Assembly (NCBI GenBank): GCA_947479535.1 | Contig: CANJZQ010000006.1 | Location: 1 to 64,000 of the forward strand | Direction: 5' to 3' | From: Oligoflexales bacterium | GTDB lineage: Bacteria > Bdellovibrionota_B > Oligoflexia > Oligoflexales > RGVZ01 | Length of the DNA: 64,000 nucleotides | In this document: in pieces, positions 37,372-45,994 of the stretch | How the letters are laid out: each line of letters starts with the position of its first letter | Numbering within the stretch: position 1 is the first letter of the stretch | The notes under the pieces: generated by a model | The model's database searches: none | What the model was told of the DNA's origin: nothing | Seen by the model: the letters and a program-made list of their open reading frames with translations, nothing else | Made by a program: the position numbers and the translations under genes

Positions 37372-38931
37372 ATGGGGAAAAAGCTCATGAATTCCTTCGC
37401 CAAGGGCCTTGTTACGGCTACAATTTCCGTGTTTTGCATGGCCAGTTTGACCAATGCAACTGGCGCAAAAGCCGCCACGGCCCCAACCACGCTTTCTCCC
37501 AAAATCAGCCCGGCACTCGCCAAGCAGATGCAGACTGAGGCACGCAGCATCCCGGCGCTCGTCTACATGCTTGAGCAGGCGAATGTTGAAAAGGCCTATG
37601 AAATCGAGAGCAAAGTGGAGCGCGGGCAATATGTTTTCAGGACACTCGTGGCCACGGCTCGCAAATCGCAACGCGGACTCATTGCCTATTTGAAGGCTCA
37701 CAAGCTCGAATACAAGTCTTACTACCTGGGCAATGCCGTTGCGATTTTTAATGCGACCCCGGAAATCATCGGTGAAGTCGCGGCACGGCCGGACGTTCAG
37801 CGGGTGGTCGCAGATCCGAAAATCCGGGCAAAAATGCCTGCGACCGACCGCCGGGAATTCGTCGAGCCCAAGCCAGATGGCGTGGGCGAAAACATCGTAA
37901 AAATTGGCGCAGAGCGTGTCTGGAATGAGTTCGCCACGCGCGGAGCCGGGATTGTGATTGCCGGCCAGGACACGGGTGTGCAGTGGGATCACCCGGCCCT
38001 CAAAAATCAGTACCGTGGATGGAATGGCAAGACGGCAGATCACACCTATTCCTGGCATGACGCCATCGAAAAGCCAGTCAACACGGACAAGGCCAACACC
38101 TGCGGCTACAACGTAAAAGTCCCTTGCGACGATAATTCACACGGAACGCACACCGTAGGAACAGTTGTTGGAGATGACGGAGGAGCCAACAAGATCGGAG
38201 TTGCTCCGGGCGCAAAGTGGATCGCATGCCGCAACATGGATGCCGGCACTGGCGCACCCCACACCTACCTCGAATGCTTTGAATTCTTCCTGGCTCCGTA
38301 CCCCCAGGGCGGCAATGCCGCTACCGATGGGAAGCCTGAACTGGCGCCTCATGTCATCAACAATTCATGGGGCTGCGACCATAACGAAGGCTGTGATGGC
38401 AGTGAATTCCTCGGAGTCTTGAAATCTCTTGAGGCTGCGGGAATCATGGTCGTTGCTTCCGCAGGCAATAGCGGACCAAGCTGCGGAACCATCGAAGCCG
38501 CACCAGCGCATCACACAGAAGAAACCCTGTCCGTGGGCGCCCACGACCACCGCTCGGACAAAATTGCCGGATTCTCAAGCCGCGGACCGTCCGTATTTGA
38601 CAACTCCATCGGCCCTGATGTGACGGCTCCTGGTGTCGACGTCCGTTCGTGCACGCCAGGCAATGGCTATGCATCTTTCGGTTGGAGTGGAACTTCCATG
38701 GCGGGCCCCCATGTTGTTGGCCAAATCGCCCTGATGTGGAGCGCCGCACCAGCCCTGACTGGAAAAATCCCAGAGACTGTTGAACTGGTTCGTGCGACGG
38801 CCCAACCCAAGACCACAACCGAAACCTGTGGCAAGGTTCCGGGCACGGCGGTGCCAAACAACACTTTTGGATACGGCACGATCAACGTCTACGAATCTGT
38901 CAAAGCCGCCAAAGCCAAGTTCGGTGAATGA
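37372..38931 (+). CDS. secreted subtilisin-like (S8) serine protease
   Basis: A 519-residue secreted protease. A signal peptide (cleavage near TGAKA) precedes an I9-like propeptide (residues ~60-155: IPALVYMLEQANVEKAY and IFNATPEIIGEVAARPDV). The catalytic domain has Asp200 in IAGQDTGVQWDHP, His257 in DNSHGTHTVGT, oxyanion Asn366 in ASAGNSGPS and Ser442 in SGTSMAGPHV. The domain contains many Cys residues (CGYNVKVPC, WGCDHNEGC), suggesting disulfides. The start may be ATG 37372 or ATG 37387. Its stop overlaps tatD by ATGA. Confidence 0.94.
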   Translation: MGKKLMNSFAKGLVTATISVFCMASLTNATGAKAATAPTTLSPKISPALAKQMQTEARSIPALVYMLEQANVEKAYEIESKVERGQYVFRTLVATARKSQRGLIAYLKAHKLEYKSYYLGNAVAIFNATPEIIGEVAARPDVQRVVADPKIRAKMPATDRREFVEPKPDGVGENIVKIGAERVWNEFATRGAGIVIAGQDTGVQWDHPALKNQYRGWNGKTADHTYSWHDAIEKPVNTDKANTCGYNVKVPCDDNSHGTHTVGTVVGDDGGANKIGVAPGAKWIACRNMDAGTGAPHTYLECFEFFLAPYPQGGNAATDGKPELAPHVINNSWGCDHNEGCDGSEFLGVLKSLEAAGIMVVASAGNSGPSCGTIEAAPAHHTEETLSVGAHDHRSDKIAGFSSRGPSVFDNSIGPDVTAPGVDVRSCTPGNGYASFGWSGTSMAGPHVVGQIALMWSAAPALTGKIPETVELVRATAQPKTTTETCGKVPGTAVPNNTFGYGTINVYESVKAAKAKFGE

Positions 38932-39764
38932 ACACTTCATTTTATTGTGACGTTCATACCCATCTGACCCACGAACGCTTTTGCGATGACCAAAATCAGG
39001 TCATCGCGAGGGCGATCGATGCTGGGTTGGGTGCCATCGTCACCAACGGCCTCAACCCGGTATCAAATCGTGAGGTTTTGGCCCTCGCTGCGGCGATCCC
39101 TCAGATCAAACCAGCGCTTGGTATCTATCCGACAGACGCCATCAATCAAATCCTGCCGGAAGACTACCCTCACCGGGTCGACCGGTTTGACGTTGATGAC
39201 GAAATCGCTTTCATTAGGCAATGCGCTGCGCAAAAAAAAATCATAGCCGTGGGAGAATGCGGCCTGGATGGTCACCTCGTCGGCTCAGAGACGTTTGCGG
39301 CGCAGGAAAGGGCCTTCGAAGCCCTGATCGGTGTCGCCATCGAGCACGACTTGCCGGTGATCGTTCACAGCCGGAAACGGGAAGTCCGGTGCGCAGAGAT
39401 CTTGGCCAGCCTTGGCGCCAAGAAAGTAGACTTCCACTGCTTCGGCGGCAAAACCAAACACGCGCAAAAATGGGCCGAGGACCATGGATGGTTTTTTTCA
39501 ATTCCAGCCAACGCCCGGGTCTCGGAAAGTTTCAAAAAAATGCTGGCGAGTCTCCCGCCGGAATTCATTTTGACGGAAACGGATGCCCCGTACATGGGCC
39601 CAGTCCGGGGCGAACGCAATGAACCAGCAAATGTTGTTGGCACAGTTGCTTATCTGGCAGAGCTCCGTGGCTGGCCGGAAGAAGACGCAAAAAAAACAGT
39701 CTGGGGTAATTACCTCAGACTGTTTGGGAATTTCACTGCTGATGTTGGTAAATCAGTAGGCTGA
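38928..39764 (+). CDS. tatD: TatD-family metal-dependent hydrolase
   Basis: A 278-residue TIM-barrel hydrolase. Metal ligands are seen in CDVHTHL, VGECGLDGH, IVHSRKR, DFHCFGGKT and LTETDAPYMGP, the standard TatD order. TatD proteins are cytoplasmic deoxyribonucleases or exonucleases (3'-5') linked to DNA repair and quality control. ATGA overlap with the subtilase gene. Its final 70 bases contain the terminator of the convergent lipoprotein gene. Confidence 0.9.
   Translation: MNTSFYCDVHTHLTHERFCDDQNQVIARAIDAGLGAIVTNGLNPVSNREVLALAAAIPQIKPALGIYPTDAINQILPEDYPHRVDRFDVDDEIAFIRQCAAQKKIIAVGECGLDGHLVGSETFAAQERAFEALIGVAIEHDLPVIVHSRKREVRCAEILASLGAKKVDFHCFGGKTKHAQKWAEDHGWFFSIPANARVSESFKKMLASLPPEFILTETDAPYMGPVRGERNEPANVVGTVAYLAELRGWPEEDAKKTVWGNYLRLFGNFTADVGKSVG
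39688..39723 (-). terminator. intrinsic terminator embedded in the tatD 3' coding region
   Basis: 39696-39723 is a 28-base palindrome, ACAGTCTG at one end and CAGACTGT at the other with GGTAATTACC at the centre, matching at 13 of 14 pairs. On the minus strand it is followed by a run of eight T (39688-39695 are A on the plus strand). It begins about 29 bases after the stop of the lipoprotein gene 39753-40442. Confidence 0.85.
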
Positions 39765-40442
39765 GCACCCTTCCTGATTGACCCGCATCTCGTAGTCATC
39801 AAACAAGTACTTCAAGCGTTCGTTGGCGCGAACTTCAACATTCGCTTCAGCATAAAGCGTTGCACAATAAATCGTTGCATCGCTGGCTGCTTCGGGCACC
39901 GCCTGCTGCGTGACTTCAGCGCTCGCTTCAGCAGCACGGATCCGGTACCGGATCAGCTTCTGAACGCGCACGCTGTAAGCACCTTCAGGAAGGCGATGGA
40001 TCATGAAACCGCCCGTCGCCAAAGCATCAGCAGAGCGTGCTGACTCACCCTTGATGTAAATTTGAAAACCCTTGTGGAATGCCCGGTTGTCGATTCTGGT
40101 CAAGAATTCGATCTTGCCACCGTTGTCGATCAAATTGATTTGAGTTTGAGGGGCAGCATCCGCAAGCACAGCTTCAAATTGCGATGAAAGATCGTTGGCG
40201 TCAAAAAAAGACTTCCCATTGACCGTCACTTCCGGCGCAGCAGGAATCGCAGCTTCGATACAACCATTGAAAAGATCGTACCTGCAGTTCAGTCCGCTAT
40301 TCCGGTAAATTCCTGTTCCTTCAGCGAAACTGTCTTCCGAGCGTTTGGTAGCCGTAGTGTCGACAAAGCAGCCTTGGACCATCGCCACCATGAACAACGT
40401 CGAAGTAGAGACAGACAACCACCTTGTGATGCGTAAAATCAT
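39753..40442 (-). CDS. lipoprotein of unknown function
   Basis: A 229-residue protein with a lipobox VQGC (Cys about residue 25) after a signal with core TSTLFMVAMVQG. The mature part includes several paired Cys residues (LNCRYDLFNGCIEA, ATIYCATL, QEGCSAY) and a Ser/Ala-rich middle; no known domain. GGAGG lies 4-5 bases before ATG. It is transcribed alone, ending at the palindromic terminator inside tatD. Confidence 0.78.
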   Translation of the reverse strand: MILRITRWLSVSTSTLFMVAMVQGCFVDTTATKRSEDSFAEGTGIYRNSGLNCRYDLFNGCIEAAIPAAPEVTVNGKSFFDANDLSSQFEAVLADAAPQTQINLIDNGGKIEFLTRIDNRAFHKGFQIYIKGESARSADALATGGFMIHRLPEGAYSVRVQKLIRYRIRAAEASAEVTQQAVPEAASDATIYCATLYAEANVEVRANERLKYLFDDYEMRVNQEGCSAY

Positions 40443-40551
40443 AACGCCTCCGTGCTTATTTTCTAATCATTAATCTTTCGCCATTCGTCGGCTCCGGTCA
40501 ATGCCTAAAACCAAAGAGTCCGCTTTCCCGGAAAGCCCTTTCCGGAAAAAT

Positions 40552-40585
40552 CAAAAGCAAAACCCCGGCCAACGATTGGCCGGGG
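40552..40585 (-). terminator. intrinsic terminator of the outer-membrane protein gene
   Basis: CCCCGGCCAA (40563-40572) and TTGGCCGGGG (40576-40585) form a perfect 10-bp stem with a 3-base loop. On the minus strand it is followed by TTTTGCTTTT, 55 bases after the stop of the gene at 40640. Confidence 0.88.
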
Positions 40586-40639
40586 TCGCTAAAATGAAGG
40601 ACTAGAACAAGAATCGAAAAGGAGATTGCGAGTGAAAAC

Positions 40640-41329
40640 TCACAGCCAGATGCTGAAGCCAGCTCCAATTGTGGTCGAATCGTTGCGGATGGTGTCAAAG
40701 CTGGTGTTGCCACTGCCTTTGACGAGATTTTCCTGCACCGTTTTGATCGAGCCGAAAACCGAGACTTGGCTTGTCAGGAAGTAGTTCATTCCCATCGAGT
40801 AGTACATGCCGCTGCCGTAATAGTTGGCGCGATCCAGGCGTTGTACAAGGTCCATCTTGGAGGCAATAATTCCACCGCCAAGCTCGAGGTTGGCCAGAGG
40901 TGCCATGAACACAAACCGGGCACCGGCATTGAAACGCGATCCACTAAGGGTTTGCAGGCCGTCGTCATTACGCCGCAAGGACACGAGGGTATGACCACCA
41001 GTAAATTGAATGAATTTCATGACTTCGAGGCCGAAGTTCGTCCCGATACCGAAGCCACGCCATGAATCGCTGGATGCGCCAGCACCATCAAGGCTCAAAC
41101 CAACACCGGCATTGCGGCTGGGCGCGACTTTGCCAGAAAACTTCCCAAATTCAGCGTCGATGGACTGCGAGACGAATGTGTGGCTCACATTCCCCGAGCG
41201 CATCGTGTTAACGAAGTTGTGATTGCCTGACGCAAGCGTTTGAGCAAAGGCTTGATGGCTGCCCATCAGCGCGATGAATGCCGTTGCGACCACGGCTGCT
41301 GCGTTACCCTTTAATCTGTAGAAACCCAT
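40640..41329 (-). CDS. outer-membrane beta-barrel-like protein
   Basis: A 229-residue protein. The signal peptide has its hydrophobic core around residues 10-25 and cleavage at QAFA. The mature part shows alternating strands with Gly and aromatic residues (SWRGFGIGTNFGLEVM, GARFVFMAPLANLELGGGII, GSGMYYSMGMNYFL) and a terminal strand ending GAGFSIWL, typical of an 8-10 strand outer-membrane barrel. The function is unknown. GGGGAGG lies 5 bases before ATG. It ends in a strong intrinsic terminator. Confidence 0.82.
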   Translation of the reverse strand: MGFYRLKGNAAAVVATAFIALMGSHQAFAQTLASGNHNFVNTMRSGNVSHTFVSQSIDAEFGKFSGKVAPSRNAGVGLSLDGAGASSDSWRGFGIGTNFGLEVMKFIQFTGGHTLVSLRRNDDGLQTLSGSRFNAGARFVFMAPLANLELGGGIIASKMDLVQRLDRANYYGSGMYYSMGMNYFLTSQVSVFGSIKTVQENLVKGSGNTSFDTIRNDSTTIGAGFSIWL

Positions 41330-41515
41330 TTCAGCCTCCCCGACTTCAACTACCGCTTAATCAACAGCGATCTGGTTTTGTCAGAGATACTTCAAGGGGC
41401 GTGCCAGACCCATGCGTCAGCAAAAAAGACCTGCGCCTTTTATTAAACCCAATAATTACAGTGCTTTATATGTTTAGTCCGGGACAAGAAATCCCGCATT
41501 GGATGATTTCGCTGA

Positions 41516-42184
41516 CTAGCGAACGGGGGCTGTGTCCACCGGTTTGACACCAGCCCCGGGGTCAAGGCGGGAAACCTTTGACGGGGCATGGTCCCGGGCC
41601 TGGCCGCCATTCACTTGAATTTCAACCAGTGCGTCACCACTGCGTCCCGTGAACCGGGCACCAGACTTGCCCATAAACTCATAAACCCCGGGTTCGCTGC
41701 GGGCAATGCCACCCCGAAGGTCCATATCGCCGACATGCTCCTCGAGTTCACCGCCTTCCCCAAAGGTCCGGCTCAAGCTCATTTTGATTTGGACCTCACC
41801 AGATGGCGTCTTGCCTGTTGGCAGGGTTTCAAAATGCCAGTCCCCAAAATAAAAATGATTGGGACGGTCCATCCTCGCCTTCAAATTGAAATTCTGGGCA
41901 CGCCGCGGAATGATCACGTCCCGGGCACCGTTCGCAGCCCCACCAGAGCCGGCAGCGGGAACCCGTTCAAAACCCTTGATGGTCAAGGGAATCCTTAAAC
42001 GCGATGCGCTGGCCTCGTCCGCCAAGTCCACATCAGCCGTGTGGCTGGTGGCGGAATCCCGCTCAAACACACTCCAATCGTCTGGTTGAAAAGGTGCGGC
42101 CAACACGGAAGAGCCACCTGCTGCAAAAGCGACAGCAGTCACGGAAGCACCAAAAAACCGCAAAAAAATTCGACCGGTATGCAT
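41516..42184 (-). CDS. secreted protein of unknown function
   Basis: Not recognised. A 222-residue protein with a signal peptide (FFGASVTAVAFAAGGSSVLA) beginning at ATG 42184, preceded by GAGG. The mature part lacks Cys, is rich in Asp, Arg and Gly, and contains beta-type segments such as NHFYFGDWHFETLP, VQIKMSLSRTFGEGG and GVYEFMGKSGARFTG. It is divergent from the GspG-like/propeller gene at 42253 and may share its promoter region. A weak hairpin (CGGGA/TCCCG near 41480-41496) follows it without a T-run. Confidence 0.7.
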   Translation of the reverse strand: MHTGRIFLRFFGASVTAVAFAAGGSSVLAAPFQPDDWSVFERDSATSHTADVDLADEASASRLRIPLTIKGFERVPAAGSGGAANGARDVIIPRRAQNFNLKARMDRPNHFYFGDWHFETLPTGKTPSGEVQIKMSLSRTFGEGGELEEHVGDMDLRGGIARSEPGVYEFMGKSGARFTGRSGDALVEIQVNGGQARDHAPSKVSRLDPGAGVKPVDTAPVR

Positions 42185-42252
42185 CGGTTGGTTGCCTCGC
42201 GACTCGTTGATTGGATAGTCTTTCCTTTCATTATAGACCAACAAGGCAGTAA

Positions 42253-43773
42253 ATGGGCAACGCCACTTCCCAAACTAGATCAAGACGAGACCCTTGCAGC
42301 CTTTTGGTCAATTGGTCGATTGCTGGACTCATTCTGGCAAACTTGCTGTTTTTGGGTCAGAAAATTCCAGTTCCTTCGTGGATTGCCAAACCGGTCATTC
42401 AATCCCAACTGCGGGCTACCGAAAGGGCCCTTGAGGCTTGGCGCAGCATGCACGGGCATTATCCTGCCAGCCTCGGCGCCATGATGGCAGCCGCGGAGAT
42501 CCGGACCCTAAACCCGCCCTTCCATGATATCGCTGGCAATCGCCTGCAATACATCCGAATCGGGCTGGATTCTTTCATCCTTCGCAGTTTTGGCAGCGAC
42601 TCTGTACCAGCATCAAGCACCGGGCCGCATGATGATGTGATCCTTGAAAGCATTGCATCCCGCAATGCGGGCGGCATGGTGCTGACCAATGGAAATCATC
42701 ACGTCGTTTCAGATGCATCTGCAGATCCTGTTGCATTCGCATTGTATCCTCCAGCCGCCTCAGACGGATTGTGGTCGCCAGACGGGAAATGGATCGCACG
42801 AATTGCATCAAACCCGGATAACGGTGAGCACCGGATTATTGTCATGAAAGAAGACCACAGCCGCTTGCTCATTTCACCGCACGACCGGGTCGAGGAATTT
42901 TTGTGGGAAACGGGACCAGAGCCTTCACTAATTTTTTCTGCCACTGGAAGTGATCTTTACGAAGATGGAATTTTTCGCTGGCGCGTCATGCCTGACAACA
43001 AAAGGGATGCTCCAAGTGACGCCCCAGCGCTGGAAAACCTGCTGAGCCAAAGCTCGAATCAATCATTGCCTGGCGGCATCGTGGACAGTCACTCGTGGCC
43101 GCCAAAATCCAGATGGGTGATTGCGCTGCTACAAGATCATGGTGAGGCCTTGGCACAGAATGGGTTGACTGTGATCGCGGCGCCAGAGGCTGAACTCATC
43201 GCCAAGGGTGGCAGGACACGGTTTCTTGATCCCGCAAACCTTTGGCAATGCCCCAGAAACAGTGGAACCTGCAGCCGCATGCCGGGCGTCTCCCGGAAAA
43301 AGATTTCATTTAATTTGAGCTTGGATCAAACCCACAAGATCCGTGGCCGGATCACCCCTGCCCAAGAGCGCTGGAACCACCTTCCACTGCGAGGGCGATC
43401 CCAGGACTTGCTTGAATCATGGTTTGCGGCGGCATCGTCGGATGAACTTAATTCTTTGCACCCTTACGTCCTCTTTTATGCGATTGTTTTGCAGGATCAA
43501 GTTCGAGCTTCAGGAGGTGGAAAAAGCAAGCTTTCCATCCAGCGGAAACTTGCCGAATGGACCGCTGGCATGACTCAAAAACTCATTCAAAGCCAGGAAA
43601 CACCGCGCTACCTGCAGGCACTGATCCTTGGTGCCGATCGCCCCTATTTAAAAAACAACGGTCCAGGTTCGAATCCAGTTTTTGAATTAACGGACGCAGA
43701 CTTGATGGAGACAGACAGGAATGTCGAAAAAAAACAGCAAAAAAAGCCCAACGATTCAAAAACTCGCAAGTGA
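42253..43773 (+). CDS. GspG-like domain with a C-terminal propeller-like region
   Basis: A 506-residue protein. After an N-terminal membrane segment (SLLVNWSIAGLILANLLFLG) comes a sequence like the periplasmic part of the type II secretion pseudopilin GspG: RATERALEAWRSMHGHYPAS, then LNPPFHDIAGNRLQYIRIG. The prepilin signal (G/F-xxx-E) is absent, so it is not a normal pseudopilin. Residues about 150-300 carry TolB/WD-like strands (LWSPDGKWIARIASN, HRIIVMKEDHSRLLI), suggesting a beta-propeller. The remainder is unassigned. Its 3' end overlaps manC by 53 bases. Confidence 0.72.
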   Translation: MGNATSQTRSRRDPCSLLVNWSIAGLILANLLFLGQKIPVPSWIAKPVIQSQLRATERALEAWRSMHGHYPASLGAMMAAAEIRTLNPPFHDIAGNRLQYIRIGLDSFILRSFGSDSVPASSTGPHDDVILESIASRNAGGMVLTNGNHHVVSDASADPVAFALYPPAASDGLWSPDGKWIARIASNPDNGEHRIIVMKEDHSRLLISPHDRVEEFLWETGPEPSLIFSATGSDLYEDGIFRWRVMPDNKRDAPSDAPALENLLSQSSNQSLPGGIVDSHSWPPKSRWVIALLQDHGEALAQNGLTVIAAPEAELIAKGGRTRFLDPANLWQCPRNSGTCSRMPGVSRKKISFNLSLDQTHKIRGRITPAQERWNHLPLRGRSQDLLESWFAAASSDELNSLHPYVLFYAIVLQDQVRASGGGKSKLSIQRKLAEWTAGMTQKLIQSQETPRYLQALILGADRPYLKNNGPGSNPVFELTDADLMETDRNVEKKQQKKPNDSKTRK

Positions 43774-44881
43774 CCCGTCCGTTTTTGGAGTGGTCTTGGC
43801 CGGCGGAAGTGGGACCAGATTCTGGCCAAAATCGCGACTGAAAAATCCAAAGCAATTGTGTGCCCTCGGGGGGCAAGACAAGGCCATGCTGGATGTGACC
43901 CTGAGCCGCTTCGCGCCGTTGGTTGCACCGGCACGGCGCATGATTGTGACCCACAAGGACCAGCTCGCCGGTACACGGAAAATCGCCGGAGCAAAGTGTC
44001 CCATTCTGATTCCGGAACCACAGGCTAGAAACACTGCCCCCGCCATCGCCTTGGCTGCACTGGCCATTGAGAGGATGGCGGAAGATGGCAGCGATCCTGT
44101 CATGATTTCCATGCATGCCGATCATGTGATCACGGACCTGAATGAATTCAATGCCGTGATGGCCCGCGCCGTAACCATCGCTCGAAAGGGATGGCTCACG
44201 CTTCTAGGGGTCGTTCCGTCCTTCCCTGAAACCGGATATGGCTACATCGAGCGAGGCCAGTCCCTTCATTTGCAACCATTCAACACGACAGAATCGGCTT
44301 TTGAGGTCGCCGGATTTCGTGAAAAACCAGATTACGAAACGGCGAAGCGTTACGTCGACAGTGGCCGGTTCCTTTGGAATTCGGGACTGTTCGTGTTTCC
44401 TGTGAGGCCATTATTGGCTGAACTGGAACGGAGCCTGCCGAAGGACATGAAGGCCCTGCGCTCTTGCCTCAAAAAATCGGTCCCTAAAGGCAAAAATCCT
44501 TTTGATCAGGCTAAACTGGAAAAGGTTTATCCGCGCCTCACTAAAATCTCCATCGACGAAGCCGTGCTGGAGAAAAGCAAAAAAATCGCAGTCGTGGATG
44601 CTGATTTTGGATGGCAGGATGTCGGGACCTGGGATGCCCTCGCGAAGGCGTTTCCCCCAACCGATCATTCAGGCAACCTGGTCTATGGGAAGGCGGTGAC
44701 CATCGACACCATGAACACAATCATCGATACAGACGGTCCACTTGTTGCCACGATCGGATTGCAGGACATGGTTGTCGTGCACCACAAAGGAGCGATTCTT
44801 GTGTGCCCAAAAAGTCGTGCCCAAGATGTCAAAAAAATCGTGGAAATCCTGGAGAAGGCAAAACACAAGGATCTGCTATAG
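43721..44881 (+). CDS. manC: mannose-1-phosphate guanylyltransferase
   Basis: A 386-residue nucleotidyltransferase making GDP-mannose from mannose-1-phosphate and GTP. Motifs are the nucleotide loop VVLAGGSGTRFWPKSR, PEPQARNTAPAIALAAL, HADHVI, PETGYGYIERG, FREKPDYETAKRY and LWNSGLFVF. It is of the short, monofunctional type (no C-terminal isomerase domain). Products feed GDP-mannose glycan synthesis and possibly the polyprenol-phosphate mannosyltransferase at 58128. It overlaps the preceding gene by 53 bases and the convergent bamB-like gene by 6. Confidence 0.93.
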   Translation: MSKKNSKKSPTIQKLASDPSVFGVVLAGGSGTRFWPKSRLKNPKQLCALGGQDKAMLDVTLSRFAPLVAPARRMIVTHKDQLAGTRKIAGAKCPILIPEPQARNTAPAIALAALAIERMAEDGSDPVMISMHADHVITDLNEFNAVMARAVTIARKGWLTLLGVVPSFPETGYGYIERGQSLHLQPFNTTESAFEVAGFREKPDYETAKRYVDSGRFLWNSGLFVFPVRPLLAELERSLPKDMKALRSCLKKSVPKGKNPFDQAKLEKVYPRLTKISIDEAVLEKSKKIAVVDADFGWQDVGTWDALAKAFPPTDHSGNLVYGKAVTIDTMNTIIDTDGPLVATIGLQDMVVVHHKGAILVCPKSRAQDVKKIVEILEKAKHKDLL

Positions 44882-45994
44882 GCGGTAGCCGTAAGCGTTG
44901 CCAAGTCCGGTCACGAAGTAAATCCCATCCTGAAGAAACAAAGGCTGCGCCGTGATGCTATAGGCAGTGGAATCGTGCCACTGGATTGCACCGGTTTGAA
45001 TGTCGAGCGAGAAAACCCTGCCATCCGACGCTGACGAAACGAGCTTTGTTTCCGCAGCTGTTATGGTCGAAACCGGAGATCCGGTCATGGTTCGCCACAT
45101 CTGGCGCCCCTGATTTCCCTCATCCAATCCAACAATATCGCCGTTCACGCAGCCAATGTATATTTTTCCATTGCGGCTCGTGGACGCAGAAATCGCGGGA
45201 TATTTTTCTTGCCAGACGGTGCGCAGATCTGGTGACTTGGTGTCAACCGCAGCGACCAATCCATCGTAGCGTGTCAGATACAACAGATTGTCCTTTACGT
45301 GCATTTCACCAACCACATCCGGAAAGCGGGCTTCGCTCACAGACGGGTTCACGCGCCACGATTGCTTGCCAGTTTGCAAACCAATCGCAACGATTTCACC
45401 AGAAGCCAACCCTGCCACCACGGTGTCGCCGAATACAACTGGAGCCGCGCCGCCACCAACGGTCAAACCCTCGGGAAATCCTGCGTCAAAAAGCCACAGG
45501 CTTTTGCCTGTTTGATAGTCGATTGCATAGATGACCTGCGCCGACGTCTGGATCAGCAGGGTATTGCCTGCAAGAACTGGTTTCCGATCGGTGAAGGAAT
45601 CAAGAGAGGCTTCCCACGCTCGTTTCCCGGTGGAGACATCCACCTTGAAAGCCTTGCCGCCACGGGTTCCGAACACAACAAACCCGCCCAGATTGGACAT
45701 CGGACTGGTGACGTCCCCGCCAGCATTGAACCACCAGTTGAACTTGTCGCTGGTGAAAACTCGTGATCCGACCCAGCCTTCACCAAAATCACCAACAACC
45801 GAATCGCCGTGGACCGTGAATCCCGACCGGTAATCGCGACCGAGTGGCTTTTCGCGATCGACAGACGGCGCCATCTTAAAGGATCGCAAACGGAACGGTC
45901 GAGAATCTCCATTTGCCGCGTGCAAACTGATTGGTGTTGCTGCCATCAGCGCAAAAAACGCAACTAATTTTGTGATTCGTACGCGTGCAATCAT
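44876..45994 (-). CDS. bamB: BamB-like PQQ-binding beta-propeller protein
   Basis: A 372-residue exported protein. A signal peptide (LVAFFALMAATPISLHA) is followed by repeated propeller blades with the PQQ-like/BamB pattern (KVDVSTGKRAWEASLDSF, AIDYQTGKSLWLFDAG, GLQTGKQSWRVNPS, SLDIQTGAIQW). BamB is a subunit of the outer-membrane protein assembly machine. No Cys at the signal end, so it is not lipidated in the usual way, a difference from E. coli BamB. Its start directly follows the YfgM-like stop (TAAATG), as in the E. coli yfgM-bamB neighbourhood. The BamB role is inferred from this synteny. Confidence 0.8.
   Translation of the reverse strand: MIARVRITKLVAFFALMAATPISLHAANGDSRPFRLRSFKMAPSVDREKPLGRDYRSGFTVHGDSVVGDFGEGWVGSRVFTSDKFNWWFNAGGDVTSPMSNLGGFVVFGTRGGKAFKVDVSTGKRAWEASLDSFTDRKPVLAGNTLLIQTSAQVIYAIDYQTGKSLWLFDAGFPEGLTVGGGAAPVVFGDTVVAGLASGEIVAIGLQTGKQSWRVNPSVSEARFPDVVGEMHVKDNLLYLTRYDGLVAAVDTKSPDLRTVWQEKYPAISASTSRNGKIYIGCVNGDIVGLDEGNQGRQMWRTMTGSPVSTITAAETKLVSSASDGRVFSLDIQTGAIQWHDSTAYSITAQPLFLQDGIYFVTGLGNAYGYRL

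Noticed and set aside
41480..41496. CGGGA/TCCCG hairpin as a terminator for 41516-42184.
   Set aside because: Only five pairs and no T-run on either strand.
43661..43681. A tRNA T-loop-like sequence GGTTCGAATCC.
   Set aside because: It is inside the 42253-43773 gene; the T-stem does not pair and no matching acceptor or D-arm was found in the upstream 60 bases.
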